Positions 42,610 to 51,674 of a stretch of DNA of 64,000 nt are shown here, in pieces. The position numbers were made by a program, and so were the translations under genes. The stretch's first letter is position 1, and each line of letters starts with the position of its first letter. The notes under the pieces were generated by a model. The model worked only from the letters and a program-made list of their open reading frames with translations. It was not told the origin of the DNA and searched no databases. This stretch comes from JAJPJE01 sp963724985 (GTDB lineage: Bacteria; Acidobacteriota; Terriglobia; Terriglobales; Acidobacteriaceae), in NCBI GenBank assembly GCA_963724985.1, contig CAVRWV010000022.1, positions 124,001 to 188,000 on the forward strand. The letters run 5' to 3'.

Positions 42610-44238
42610 TCAGCTTTCATGCATCCAGCCCTGGATCAGCCGGCTTGCTGACGCGGGCTCCGATTTCACCTTTTCCGACAATTGTTTCTTCAAGCCCGAT
42701 AGCCGTTGTGTTTCCGAAGTACCTTCTCCGGGCAATGCATTGGCACCCAGTAAATTGTCGCGCCCCAGTACTGCAACATCCGCACTGCTTGCTTTCATCA
42801 TGCCAATTCGCGCGGGCAGTTCCCGGAATGCCGTTATCAGCTGCTTCTTGATCGGACGCAGGAAGGTCAGATAGACGACCAGGAAGAGTGCTGCGATTCC
42901 GGCGTATCGCAATAGGCTCGACCACTGCACCAGCACCGTGCGCACCTGCACCAGCTTGGATGGCTTCGACGGCGTTTCAACCGGCGCCTGCTGAAATGTC
43001 AGATTCTCGACGGCCAGCACGTCGCCGCGACTCGCGTCCAGCCCGATCGCTGCTGCCGCCAGTTGCTCAATGTTCTTCATCTCTTCCGGCGTGCGCTTCC
43101 TCCGCGTCGTCTTCGCTTGCGCTCCTTCGCCGGCCACTTCGGTTGCATCGTCCACCACTACCGCTGCTGCAATTCGCTTAAGACGACCGGCTGGTTCCAG
43201 GGTGTGGCGGGTCAACTTGTTCACGACAAATGTGTTCGCTTCTGCTTTGGAAGATTGCTGATCCTGAACTACACGCATCGCAGCGACTGAGTTCGCTGCC
43301 CCGGCCGAAGGGACGTTACTCGCAGTTCCGGGAACACCTCCTGGGGCAACTCCTCCCGCATTTTCCTCAGACCTTTGCGACGCTATCGCCACCGCCGACT
43401 TCGGATCGTACGATTCCTGGTTCTCCTCGCTCGTACTGCTGTCAATCTCAACGCGCACGCTGGCACGCACGCGCTCTGCTCCCAGCACCGGCTCGAGCGT
43501 GCGAACGATTTCCTTCTCCAGCTGATCTCCCAATTCTCGCGACGCTACGCCTCCCACCAGGCCACTATGATGCGAAAGTGGACGCCCTGTATCTGCGTCG
43601 AGCACCGTCACATTCTCGGGCTTAAGTTTGTCGACGGCACTGGACACTAGCTGCGCAATACCAAACTGCTTGTCTTCCGAGATCGCGCCGCGCGTCTTCA
43701 GAATCACCGCAGCCTTGGCCTCCTCCTGACGATCCACGAACAGCGACTCCGGCGGCATCACCAGGTGCACGCGTGCCGACTCGACTTCCCCGAGCGTCTG
43801 AATTGTGCGCTCCAGTTCGCCCTCTAGCGCACGCTGGTAATTCACCTTGTCCGTGAAATCGGTTCCCATCCAGTTCGGAGTGTCGAAGAGCTCAAACCCA
43901 AGACGCGCATTTTTTGGCAGACCCTGCGAGGCTGTTTCCATGCGCCCCTTATCGAGTTGGTCCGCGGGAACGGAGATACTCGCCCCATCCGGCGAAATCT
44001 GATAGCTGATTCCTTTTGCCGAGAGCTTGCTAGCGATACCGTTGGAGTCCTCCGGCTTCAGTCCCGAATACAGCGTCTTGTAATCAGGACTGGTAAGCAT
44101 GCGCACAAAAATCCACAACACCGCTACGACTACCACCGCCGCCGCTGCAAACATCGCGCGTTGACGAGGCTTTAAACCAAGCACGAACTCTTTCACCTGG
44201 TCAGCGACTTGTCCGGATCCCTGTGTTTCTGGCGGCAC
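42610..44238 (-). CDS. fliF: Flagellar MS-ring protein FliF
   Basis: FliF forms the MS ring in the inner membrane, the base of the flagellum. The 542-residue intact protein has an N-terminal span (MFAAAAVVVVAVLWIFVRML), YscJ/FliF ring-building motifs (DYKTLYSGLKPEDSNGIASKLSAKGISYQISPDG; GFELFDTPNWMGTDFTDKVNYQRALEGELERTIQTLGEVESARVHLVMP) and a C-terminal span (YAGIAALFLVVYLTFLRPIKKQLI). The cytoplasmic tail that binds FliG follows. It lies 21 bp after fliE and 2 bp before fliG. Confidence 0.95.
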   Translation of the reverse strand: MPPETQGSGQVADQVKEFVLGLKPRQRAMFAAAAVVVVAVLWIFVRMLTSPDYKTLYSGLKPEDSNGIASKLSAKGISYQISPDGASISVPADQLDKGRMETASQGLPKNARLGFELFDTPNWMGTDFTDKVNYQRALEGELERTIQTLGEVESARVHLVMPPESLFVDRQEEAKAAVILKTRGAISEDKQFGIAQLVSSAVDKLKPENVTVLDADTGRPLSHHSGLVGGVASRELGDQLEKEIVRTLEPVLGAERVRASVRVEIDSSTSEENQESYDPKSAVAIASQRSEENAGGVAPGGVPGTASNVPSAGAANSVAAMRVVQDQQSSKAEANTFVVNKLTRHTLEPAGRLKRIAAAVVVDDATEVAGEGAQAKTTRRKRTPEEMKNIEQLAAAAIGLDASRGDVLAVENLTFQQAPVETPSKPSKLVQVRTVLVQWSSLLRYAGIAALFLVVYLTFLRPIKKQLITAFRELPARIGMMKASSADVAVLGRDNLLGANALPGEGTSETQRLSGLKKQLSEKVKSEPASASRLIQGWMHES

Positions 44239-44259
44239 GAATTACCTCGTCTGCAGCAG

Positions 44260-44559
44260 CTAGAACTGCAGCCTGGAAATCTCCTGGTATGCCTGCACTA
44301 TCTTGTTTCTCACCTGCATCATCAGCTGGAACGACAGATCGGCTTTCTCTACCGAGATCATCGCCTGATGCACGTCCGCTCCGTTTCCCTTCACCATCTG
44401 GCCGATCTGGTCCTCTGCGGTCTGCTGAAGCGAATCGGTATCGGCGACGGCGTTTTTCAGCGCCTCTCCAAAACTCGACCCGCTGCCCGGCTTGGGACGA
44501 ATCTGGCTGCTTTCAATCTCCGCCGGAAGTATGCGAATTCCTGATATTGCGCCGCTCAT
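44260..44559 (-). CDS. fliE: Flagellar hook-basal body protein FliE
   Basis: FliE joins the MS ring to the rod. The 99-residue protein has the typical C-terminal motif: ADVHQAMISVEKADLSFQLMMQVRNKIVQAYQEISRLQF, and SFGEALKNAVADTDSLQQ before it. Length and position (18 bp after flgC, 21 bp before fliF) match the usual flgB-flgC-fliE-fliF order. Confidence 0.93.
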   Translation of the reverse strand: MSGAISGIRILPAEIESSQIRPKPGSGSSFGEALKNAVADTDSLQQTAEDQIGQMVKGNGADVHQAMISVEKADLSFQLMMQVRNKIVQAYQEISRLQF

Positions 44560-44577
44560 TTTCTTCTCTGCACCGGA

Positions 44578-45018
44578 TTACTTCACAATCTCGAGTGACT
44601 GCTGAATCATCTGTTTCGCCGCCTGCACCGCCGAGGAATTCATCTCATAGGCGCGCACCGCCCCCAGCAGGTCCACCATCTCCCGCACCGGCTCCACGTT
44701 CGGAAATGCCACGTAGCCTTGCGCATTCGCATCGGGATGCGATGGGTCATAACGCATCTGCGGAGGCGCCGGATCGGTGACCACCGCTGCCACCTTCACG
44801 CCCTCTGCCTGCGCGTTTGGGCGATAAAGCGCGTTCAGCAGCCGCGGAAAACGCTGCATTGCACCTGACTGGAAGACCACCAGCTTGCGCTGATATGGCC
44901 CTCCTTCAGGTGTGCGCGTGGTCTCCGCGTTCGCCATGTTGCTGGCCACCACCTCCGCGCGCTGTCGCTCCGCAGTCATTGCCGATGCGCTCACATCCAG
45001 CATCCCGAACAAGTTCAT
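44578..45018 (-). CDS. flgC: Flagellar rod protein FlgC
   Basis: FlgC is a proximal rod subunit. The 146-residue protein carries the N-terminal rod motif MLDVSASAMTAERQRAEVVASNMANAETTRTPEGGPYQRKLVVF and the C-terminal motif YVAFPNVEPVREMVDLLGAVRAYEMNSSAVQAAKQMIQQSLEI. It starts 2 bp after the flgB stop, so the two are co-translated. Confidence 0.94.
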   Translation of the reverse strand: MNLFGMLDVSASAMTAERQRAEVVASNMANAETTRTPEGGPYQRKLVVFQSGAMQRFPRLLNALYRPNAQAEGVKVAAVVTDPAPPQMRYDPSHPDANAQGYVAFPNVEPVREMVDLLGAVRAYEMNSSAVQAAKQMIQQSLEIVK

Positions 45019-45020
45019 CT

Positions 45021-45377
45021 CTAGCTGCCTCCGTTGATCGCCGAGGCCAGTCGATGGAATTCCAGTTTCACCAGCTGTACGCTCGCATTGAACTGCAGCT
45101 GCGTTTGCGCCATTAACAGGCCTTCCCGCTCCACGCTTACGTTGTTTCCGTCGGGCCGCTCCAGCAATCCCCGAACTTGTGTCGCGTGCGGCCCACTGCT
45201 CACCAGCTGCAAACCGCTTTGCGCACGGTCTAGTTCCGCTGCGAAATTGATATCGCGCGTGTGATAGCCGGGCGTGTCAACGTTAGCCACGTTGTTGCTG
45301 ATCTGCGCCTGCCGGGCCGTAGTCAGGTCGAGGATTTGCGTCAGCCGCTCCAGGTTTGGCGTGTCAATCATGCTCAT
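45021..45377 (-). CDS. flgB: Flagellar rod protein FlgB
   Basis: FlgB is a proximal rod subunit. The 118-residue protein shows the rod signature LTTARQAQISNNVANVDTPGYHTRDINFAAEL and a C-terminal helix (MAQTQLQFNASVQLVKLEFHRLASAINGG). ATG 45377 has GAGAAG upstream. It is the first gene of the basal-body operon, with a sigma-54-type promoter about 50 bp upstream. Confidence 0.93.
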   Translation of the reverse strand: MSMIDTPNLERLTQILDLTTARQAQISNNVANVDTPGYHTRDINFAAELDRAQSGLQLVSSGPHATQVRGLLERPDGNNVSVEREGLLMAQTQLQFNASVQLVKLEFHRLASAINGGS

Positions 45378-45425
45378 ATCGTCTTCTCAAGTTCTTCGAC
45401 CATTGGTTCGTCCTAAGAATCATCC

Positions 45426-45440
45426 GCATCTCGCCTGCCA
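45426..45440 (-). promoter_or_regulatory. Sigma-54 (-24/-12) promoter in front of flgB
   Basis: The minus strand reads TGGCAGGCGAGATGC; GG and GC are 10 bp apart as required, with one mismatch in the -12 box (ATGC for TTGC). The predicted transcript start is near 45414, giving a leader of about 37 nt containing GAGAAG before ATG 45377. The sigma-54 activator gene lies just upstream. Confidence 0.6.
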
Positions 45441-45471
45441 GAGGCCTTTGCCGAAGCTCAGCAAACTCTAA

Positions 45472-46623
45472 TTACGAGACCTCGCCCAGGCTTGGCGCAG
45501 AAAAGTAAAGATGTTCCGGAGTAATCCGCTCGTCTCCTTCGGCCAGGATCAGCGCGCGCTCGATCACATGCATGAGTTCACGCACATTTCCCGGCCAACT
45601 GTGCTTCTCCAGCATCCTCTCCGCGTCTTCGCTGAATAACGCACTCTGGTCGGCCGAAATTCGTCGCAGGAATTCCTGCGCAATCGGCAAAATGTCGCCC
45701 ACGCGCTCGCGCAAGGGCGGCAACTCAATTGGAAACACGGCCAGCCGGAAATAAAGATCCTGGCGAAACTCGCCTTTGCTCACCCGGTTCTCCAGATTCG
45801 CATTCGTCGCCGCTACCACCCGCACATCCACTTTGAAAACGTCGGAGCTGCCCAGCCTCTGTACTTCGCCGTATTCCAGGAAGCGCAGCAGCTTCGCCTG
45901 AAGTCCCATGGGCAGTTCGCCAATTTCATCGAGAAACAGAGTTCCGCCCTGCGCCGCGTGAATTCTCCCAACCCGTGATTGCACGGCTCCAGTGAACGCT
46001 CCCCGCGCGTAGCCAAACAGTTCGGCTTCTAATAGAGCTTCTGGAATCGCGGCACAATTGATGACCACGAATGGCCGTTCTGCCCTCGGACTTAAGTCAT
46101 GAATCGCCCTTGCCACTAACTCTTTCCCGCTGCCCGTTGGACCGGTGATCAACACCGCTGTGCTCCGCGGCGAAACCAGTCTCACCATCCTCGACAGCTT
46201 CTGCATGGGTAGAGTCGTTCCCACCATTCTCGGCAGCGGCTCGAAAGGCAGCTTCAGGTGCGTTGCAGAGGGCCCTTGGTCCGTCGCGGTCCACGGAAGC
46301 ACGCGTCCTGTTCCCGCACAAGTTTTTTTCAGATTCGAAAATGGATCAGGACTCGCGGAGTCGAGTATCGCCACCTGCACACCCGGATAGTCTCGCGCCG
46401 CAAGTTCACGCAGTTCATCTGCATTCAAGTCGGGAAGGTTACGATCCAATATCAGCAGATCGCATTCACTGTGCTCGAGCTTCGCGAGCGCGTCGGCGCC
46501 GCTCGAAGCCAACTCCACGGCACATTGGTTGAGGAAGTTCGCCGCCACGCGGTCGCGAAATCCCGGATCGGAACTCGCAATCAATACGCCGGCGTTCGAC
46601 TGGAAGAGGGGGGCAGTCGTCAT
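45472..46623 (-). CDS. Sigma-54-dependent transcriptional activator without a DNA-binding domain
   Basis: A 383-residue NtrC-family protein. Residues 10-125 form a receiver domain with phosphoacceptor-like Asp60 (LLILDRNLPDL), though the acidic pocket is weak. Residues about 133-365 are the AAA+ domain: Walker A GPTGSGKE, the sigma-54-contact loop GAFTGA, Walker B GGTLFLDEIGELP and VRVVAATN. The protein stops at HLYFSAPSLGEVS, so the usual Fis-type helix-turn-helix is absent, as in FlgR of Helicobacter. It lies directly upstream of the flagellar operon, whose flgB and fliK promoters look sigma-54 dependent. It is probably the flagellar master activator. Confidence 0.9.
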   Translation of the reverse strand: MTTAPLFQSNAGVLIASSDPGFRDRVAANFLNQCAVELASSGADALAKLEHSECDLLILDRNLPDLNADELRELAARDYPGVQVAILDSASPDPFSNLKKTCAGTGRVLPWTATDQGPSATHLKLPFEPLPRMVGTTLPMQKLSRMVRLVSPRSTAVLITGPTGSGKELVARAIHDLSPRAERPFVVINCAAIPEALLEAELFGYARGAFTGAVQSRVGRIHAAQGGTLFLDEIGELPMGLQAKLLRFLEYGEVQRLGSSDVFKVDVRVVAATNANLENRVSKGEFRQDLYFRLAVFPIELPPLRERVGDILPIAQEFLRRISADQSALFSEDAERMLEKHSWPGNVRELMHVIERALILAEGDERITPEHLYFSAPSLGEVS

Positions 46624-46732
46624 AGCCCCTCGTTTGTATTCTTGAAGTCTTGGAAGAAGATTAGGAGAAGATTAAAAAACTCTAAGACGGTGCGAAATCG
46701 CTAAAGATCTGTGGGAATGTTTCCGATACCGC

Positions 46733-48016
46733 TTACTGCATTCCGAGCGCCTTCAGCACGTCGCCCCGTTGTGACCAGAACAAGACCGCCGTCATTCCGA
46801 TCAGAATCACCGTGGTCGCCCATGTCACCAGGTTTGCCACACGCGAGTTGGTATATTCGCCCATCAGTTCTTTCTTGTTTACCAGCAGCACCATGAAGAT
46901 CAGCACCAACGGCAACACCATACCGTTCAGCGCTTGCGAAAGCAGAATTATCTTCACATAGTTGATTCTCGGTAGCAGGATTACGCCGCCGCCAGCGACG
47001 ATAAGAAACGTGTAGAGCCAATAGAAGAACGGCGCTTCCGAGAACTTCTTTCCTACGCCCGACTCGAATCCCAGTCCCTCGCAAACTGTATACGCCGTTG
47101 AGATCGGCAGAATCGATGCCGAGAATATCGAGGCGTTAAACAGTCCCGCCGCAAATAGTATGTAAGCGTAATTCCCTGCCAGGGGCCTTAAAGCAAATGC
47201 CGCATCGGCGGCGCTCTTCACCTGATGTCCCGCAACGAACAATGTCGCAGCGCACGCCACGATAATGAACCACGCCACCACGTCGGTAAAAACGCATCCG
47301 ACGATTACATCCAGCCGGGACGCGGCATAGTCGCGCCGGGTGACTCCCTTTTCCACCACCGACGCCTGCAGATAGAACTGCATCCATGGCGCAATCGTCG
47401 TTCCCACGATCGTGATGATCATCAACAGGTAATCGCGATCCTGAAACTCATGCAGCTTGGGAACCCGAACGGTTGAGATCAGCGCGAGGCTCCAGTTCGG
47501 CTTCGCCAGCACGCCAGCGAGGATGTACGCGATGTAGAAGAACGAAGCGAACAGGAATATCTTCTCGACGCTCTTATAGCTGCCCTTCACCACCATCAGC
47601 CATACCAGCGCCCCACAGATCGGCACGGAATAGAACTTCGATATGCCGAACAGTTCCCCACTACTGGCAATACCAGCAAACTCCGAAACTACGTTCCCGA
47701 AATTCGTAACCACCAGCGCGATCATCAGGAAGAATGTCGTCCGCAGGCCGTATTCCTCGCGGATCAGGTCGCTCAGGCCTTTGCCGGTAACCGCTCCCAT
47801 GCGGGAGCACATTTCCTGCACGACGATCAGCGCCAGAGTGGTCGGCACCAGAGTCCACAGCAAGGCGTACCCGAACTGCGCTCCGGCCTGCGAATAGGTG
47901 AAGATGCCGCCCGTGTCGTTGTCGACATTAGCGGTGATAAAGCCCGGCCCAACGACTGCAAGGAACAGGAAAATCTGCGTGCGCCAGCGTTTTAACCAGT
48001 CCAGGATCGCAGTCAT
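46733..48016 (-). CDS. Nramp-related divalent metal transporter, non-canonical motifs
   Basis: A 427-residue inner-membrane transporter of the Nramp/SLC11 superfamily with about eleven spans. In canonical Mn/Fe transporters TM1 carries DPGN and TM6 carries MPHN-like residues. Here TM1 reads GPGFITANVDNDTGGIFTY and TM6 reads GTTIAPWMQFYLQAS, so the metal-coordinating methionine of the MPH motif is missing. These changes resemble the Nramp-related branch that includes Mg2+ transporters (NRMT). Divalent-metal uptake is likely, but which metal is uncertain. It is not co-transcribed with its neighbours. Confidence 0.85.
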   Translation of the reverse strand: MTAILDWLKRWRTQIFLFLAVVGPGFITANVDNDTGGIFTYSQAGAQFGYALLWTLVPTTLALIVVQEMCSRMGAVTGKGLSDLIREEYGLRTTFFLMIALVVTNFGNVVSEFAGIASSGELFGISKFYSVPICGALVWLMVVKGSYKSVEKIFLFASFFYIAYILAGVLAKPNWSLALISTVRVPKLHEFQDRDYLLMIITIVGTTIAPWMQFYLQASVVEKGVTRRDYAASRLDVIVGCVFTDVVAWFIIVACAATLFVAGHQVKSAADAAFALRPLAGNYAYILFAAGLFNASIFSASILPISTAYTVCEGLGFESGVGKKFSEAPFFYWLYTFLIVAGGGVILLPRINYVKIILLSQALNGMVLPLVLIFMVLLVNKKELMGEYTNSRVANLVTWATTVILIGMTAVLFWSQRGDVLKALGMQ

Positions 48017-48152
48017 CGGCTCGTATGGTTACATCGGCTTAAAGTGAGATTAGCCTGACCAGCATAAACGGCTCTGGTTATCTGCCGCCACCACGAAATA
48101 GGCATCAAGCATGTAACACAACGCCAGAGCTGCTGGACGCGTCTAAGTGCAC

Positions 48153-48725
48153 ATGCTTAAAAACTATTTTCTTGTGATCGCTCTCCTTCTTTTTGCTGCG
48201 CCTGCCTTCGCTCAGAGCAATGATCTAGCAGTAACCTTCGGCGGCTACTTCCCGATTAATAGCCAGATCCCTGTCGGCAACTCGTTTGCCATCCAAGGCA
48301 ATTTCGGACACCGGATCTTTCACGCTCCTCTGGCCTCTCTCTTCGTCGAAGTTCCGGTCACCGGCACATTTAACTCCGACGTCTTCACGACCGGGCATCT
48401 ATTGTCCCTCGGCACCTATTCCGCCGTGTTCGTTACCCCCGGACTCAGGCTCAAACTCGCTCCCGGCTCTCCTATCTCTCCATACTTGGCCATCGGCGGA
48501 GGTCTCGCGCATTTCAGCAAGAGCGGCAACGCGCTCGCCACCTCTTCCTCGACAAATGCCGGGACCTTCGACTTCGCCGGAGGACTGGAAATGAAGATCT
48601 TCCCTTATCTCAGCCTTCGTGGCGAAGTCCGCGACTATTACTCCGGTAGCCCTAATCTGCTCCCCGGAGCAGACGCCCGCCAAAACCAGTTGCTCGCAAC
48701 CGGTGGCATCGTCTTTCGCTTCTAG
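48153..48725 (+). CDS. Outer-membrane beta-barrel protein
   Basis: A 190-residue protein starting at ATG 48153, with a signal peptide (MLKNYFLVIALLLFAAPAFAQS). The mature part is made of alternating amphipathic strands (LAVTFGGYFPI, FAIQGNFGHRIF, ASLFVEVPVTGTF, YSAVFVTPGLRLKLA, PYLAIGGGLAHFS, FDFAGGLEMKI, LSLRGEVRDYYSG) and ends with the C-terminal aromatic GGIVFRF typical of outer-membrane insertion. It resembles small eight-stranded OmpA/OmpW-like barrels. Function unknown. Confidence 0.8.
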   Translation: MLKNYFLVIALLLFAAPAFAQSNDLAVTFGGYFPINSQIPVGNSFAIQGNFGHRIFHAPLASLFVEVPVTGTFNSDVFTTGHLLSLGTYSAVFVTPGLRLKLAPGSPISPYLAIGGGLAHFSKSGNALATSSSTNAGTFDFAGGLEMKIFPYLSLRGEVRDYYSGSPNLLPGADARQNQLLATGGIVFRF

Positions 48726-48815
48726 CTCGAATTAGTGGCCGGACCACGTCGCCGGCGCGCAAGTCGACCTTCGTCAGGCTCTCCGGCTGACCGTCAGCCT
48801 GATAAAATCGCTCTA

Positions 48816-49670
48816 GTGACTTCTCCCATTCGCCTCATCGCCATCGATATCGATGGCACTCTGCTCGACTCGCAATTCAAGATTCCTCCGGCTAATATCC
48901 TCGCCCTGCGACGTGCGCACGAACTGGGAGTCGAAATCGCACTCGTCACTGGACGCCGTCACTCTTTCGCTCTGCCCATTGCGGAAATGCTGGGCATCGA
49001 TGTAACGCTGATCAGTTCGAACGGCGCAGTTACGCGTTCTCTGAAAGGCGAGCTTTTTCACCGGGATCTGCTGCCAGCCGCAACCGCCCGCACACTTATC
49101 CGCCACATGGACCGTTTCCGCGGAAACGCTGTCGTCACCTTTGACATTGAGGCGAAAGGCGCGCTCGTCCTCGAACGTGCCGACGAACTTCACCACAGCA
49201 TCAGCCGCTGGCTGGAGAAAAACGCTGCCTTTCTCGAATACCGGATCCCGCTCGAAGATTGCCTCACCACCGACCCCGTCCAGGCCATGTACTGCGGGAC
49301 CATCACCCGTATGCGGGAAGCCGAAAATCACCTGAAATTGGCCGGTCTGGACGGCAAAATCACCGTCTTAAAGACGGAATACCCCCACCGTGACCTGTGC
49401 ATGTTCGACGTGCTTAACTATGCCTGTTCTAAAGGACATGCGGTCGAACGCTGGGCCGCGCACCGCCACATTTCGCGTGACCAGATCATGGCCATCGGTG
49501 ACAATTACAACGACCGCGAAATGCTGGAATATGCCGGTATGCCGGTGGTAATGGCCAATGCATCAGAGGAGTTGAAACAACTTGGCTGGACCGTTACCCT
49601 CTCCAATGATGAAGGCGGAGTAGCCGCCGCGGTTGAGCAGGCGCTGGGCCTGGAGATTGCGAACACCTGA
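48816..49670 (+). CDS. Cof-type HAD-IIB phosphatase
   Basis: The 284-residue protein starts at GTG 48816. HAD motif I is IAIDIDGTLLD (catalytic Asp11 and Asp13), motif II is ISSNG, and motif III/IV is the C-terminal GDNYNDREMLEYAG. The cap region is type IIB. Such enzymes dephosphorylate sugar phosphates, nucleotides or cofactors; the substrate is not apparent. It precedes the lytic transglycosylase gene by 2 bp, suggesting co-transcription. Confidence 0.9.
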   Translation: MTSPIRLIAIDIDGTLLDSQFKIPPANILALRRAHELGVEIALVTGRRHSFALPIAEMLGIDVTLISSNGAVTRSLKGELFHRDLLPAATARTLIRHMDRFRGNAVVTFDIEAKGALVLERADELHHSISRWLEKNAAFLEYRIPLEDCLTTDPVQAMYCGTITRMREAENHLKLAGLDGKITVLKTEYPHRDLCMFDVLNYACSKGHAVERWAAHRHISRDQIMAIGDNYNDREMLEYAGMPVVMANASEELKQLGWTVTLSNDEGGVAAAVEQALGLEIANT

Positions 49671-49672
49671 TT

Positions 49673-50428
49673 TTGAATCTTCGACGCCAACTCGGCCTCC
49701 TGATTTTCATTGCGCTGCTCTCGCTAATGGCAATGGCCGCCGACGCCCCGCAAACTGCTGCTATCGTGCCCTCGCACAGCGAGTTCGACGCCGTTCTGCA
49801 GAACGGCTTCTCAATCCATCACATCCGCCGCGAGATCCTGGGCCAGACGACACGCCTCTTCGTTTCGAACGAAGCCACTAGCTACATCGATATTCCGACC
49901 GCTCAGATTCAATCGATCCAGGAAGTTCAGGTCGCCGACAAGGTCACACCGCAACCCGCGACTCTGTCGATCTCTGACGCTGTGAATGCTGCCAGTGACA
50001 AACATCAGATCGACCCTGACCTCATCAACAGCGTGATTCGCGCCGAGAGCGCATTCAATCCGCACGCGGTTTCCCGCAAAGGCGCTCAAGGATTGATGCA
50101 GCTCATGCCCGATACCGCCACCAAACTCGGTGTGAAGGATGCCTTCGATCCTGCTGCCAACGTGAATGCCGGAACCCAGTATCTTCGTGATCTGCTCGTC
50201 CTCTACCATGGAGACATCGTGAAGGCCCTCGCGGCCTACAATGCTGGCCCGCAACGTGTCGCGCAGTATCACGGCGTGCCGCCCTATCATGAGACTCGGG
50301 CCTATGTTGCCCAAATCGTGCGCGACTTCAATCGCAAGAAGCTGGCCGCACAAAAATCCCAAGCGTCAGCTCAAGCCACTGCGAAAAAACACCTGCCACT
50401 CACCGCTTCAGCGACTGCTTCGCAATAA
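49673..50428 (+). CDS. Lytic transglycosylase (SLT domain)
   Basis: A 251-residue exported muramidase-like enzyme that cleaves peptidoglycan glycan strands. TTG 49673 starts 2 bp after the upstream stop. The signal peptide is MNLRRQLGLLIFIALLSLMAMAADA. The SLT domain begins around residue 105: HQIDPDLINSVIRAESAFNPHAVSRKGAQGLMQLMPDTATKLGV with catalytic Glu125. VNAGTQYLRDLLVLYHGDIVKALAAYNAGPQRVAQYHG follows. The C-terminus is Ala/Lys/Gln-rich and probably disordered. Confidence 0.9.
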   Translation: MNLRRQLGLLIFIALLSLMAMAADAPQTAAIVPSHSEFDAVLQNGFSIHHIRREILGQTTRLFVSNEATSYIDIPTAQIQSIQEVQVADKVTPQPATLSISDAVNAASDKHQIDPDLINSVIRAESAFNPHAVSRKGAQGLMQLMPDTATKLGVKDAFDPAANVNAGTQYLRDLLVLYHGDIVKALAAYNAGPQRVAQYHGVPPYHETRAYVAQIVRDFNRKKLAAQKSQASAQATAKKHLPLTASATASQ

Positions 50429-50530
50429 TTTCCCTTCTATGCACCAATCCCGGCAACATTGACCTGATACGCCCCCTCATTTACTGTGACTCTTCGCCCA
50501 AGCGCCATCAGGGCTGCCTCGTGTCACTGC

Positions 50531-51611
50531 ATGAAGCGCAAGCAGATCATCATCTCGATCGTCGTTGTTATCGTTCTGGCTGCGCTGGTTTACTTGCAGA
50601 TTCGGGAGTGGCGCCGCTTTGACTGGCAGAAATTCGCCGAAGGCAGCGAAGGTATCCTTTGGTATCGGGTCCTCTTCGGCGTGGCGCTGGTTTATCTTGC
50701 GGACTTTCTCCGGGCGATTCGCTGGAAGATCCTGCTGCGTCCCACCCGTCCCGATGTGCGCTGGAAGGACCTGGTCGCCCCTACCTATGTCAGGATTCGC
50801 CGGTCTTGCTATTCTCGGCCGCCCGGGCGAACTGATCCGGCCCTACCTTATCGGCCTGAAGACCAAAACCGCCTTTTCTGCACAAATGGCGATCTGGGCC
50901 ATCGAGAGAATTTTCGACATAACGGCCGTCGTCATCATGCTCGTTATCGTCATCTTCTTTGTTCCTTCATTGCGCACCATTGACCACTATCAGGCATTTC
51001 GAGAATTCGGTTACGGCCTGATCGGCATCGTTGTGCTGCTGGTCGGTCTCGCGGTTACCCTACGCCTTATCGGACCGCGTTTCGCTGCCTGGGTCTGTCG
51101 CATGCTGACTCCAATATCGCCGCGCTTGGGGACCGCTACCGAAAAGAAGATCCGCTCCTTCAGTGAAGGGCTGGACACGCTCCGTGATCCCCTCTCGATC
51201 CTTGAGGTCTCCGGCATTTCGATGGTGATCTGGATCCTCGTCGCGTTCGCCTATCGCGAGGTAACCCACGCATATCCCATCGATACCGGCATTCCCGCCC
51301 TGGACCTCCCACAAGTCATCCTCCTCATGGGTGCCAGCGTAGTCGGCGGAGTCCTGCAATTACCTATGGTTGGCGGAGGGGCGCAACTGGCTACCATCGC
51401 CGTTCTCAACAACGTCTTCGACACCGGCCCGGAACTCGCCGTCAGTGCAGGCATTCTGTTCTGGCTTGTGACCTTCATGTCAATTGCGCCGGTCGGCCTG
51501 ATCCTTGCTCATTTCGAACATCTCTCCCTGCGCAAAATAACTGCGGAAAGCGAATCTCTCGAAGAGTCGGAACCCTCTCTGCCTGCGTGTCCGCCCGAGC
51601 ATCCGCAGTAA
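50531..51611 (+). pseudogene. Lysylphosphatidylglycerol synthase TM-region (YbhN/flippase-like) protein, one frameshift
   Basis: ATG 50531 starts MKRKQIIISIVVVIVLAALVYLQIREWRRFDWQKFAEG..., the first span of a UPF0104/AglD-type membrane protein. The frame breaks at about 50788-50793 after WKDLVAPTYV and resumes one frame over as SGFAGLAILGRPGELIRPYLIGLKTKTAFS, the family's conserved GRPGE motif. Five or six more spans and VILLMGASVVGGVLQLPMVGGGAQLATIAVLNNVF follow. The combined length (about 360 residues) is normal. One surplus base explains the break. Family members flip or transport lipid-linked substrates; the substrate is unknown. Confidence 0.78.
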
Positions 51612-51674
51612 CCTCTCGCCCTCAGTCTGGGCTGTTACAATTGGTGAGAGATACTCAGGTCAGCGCTAACTCCA

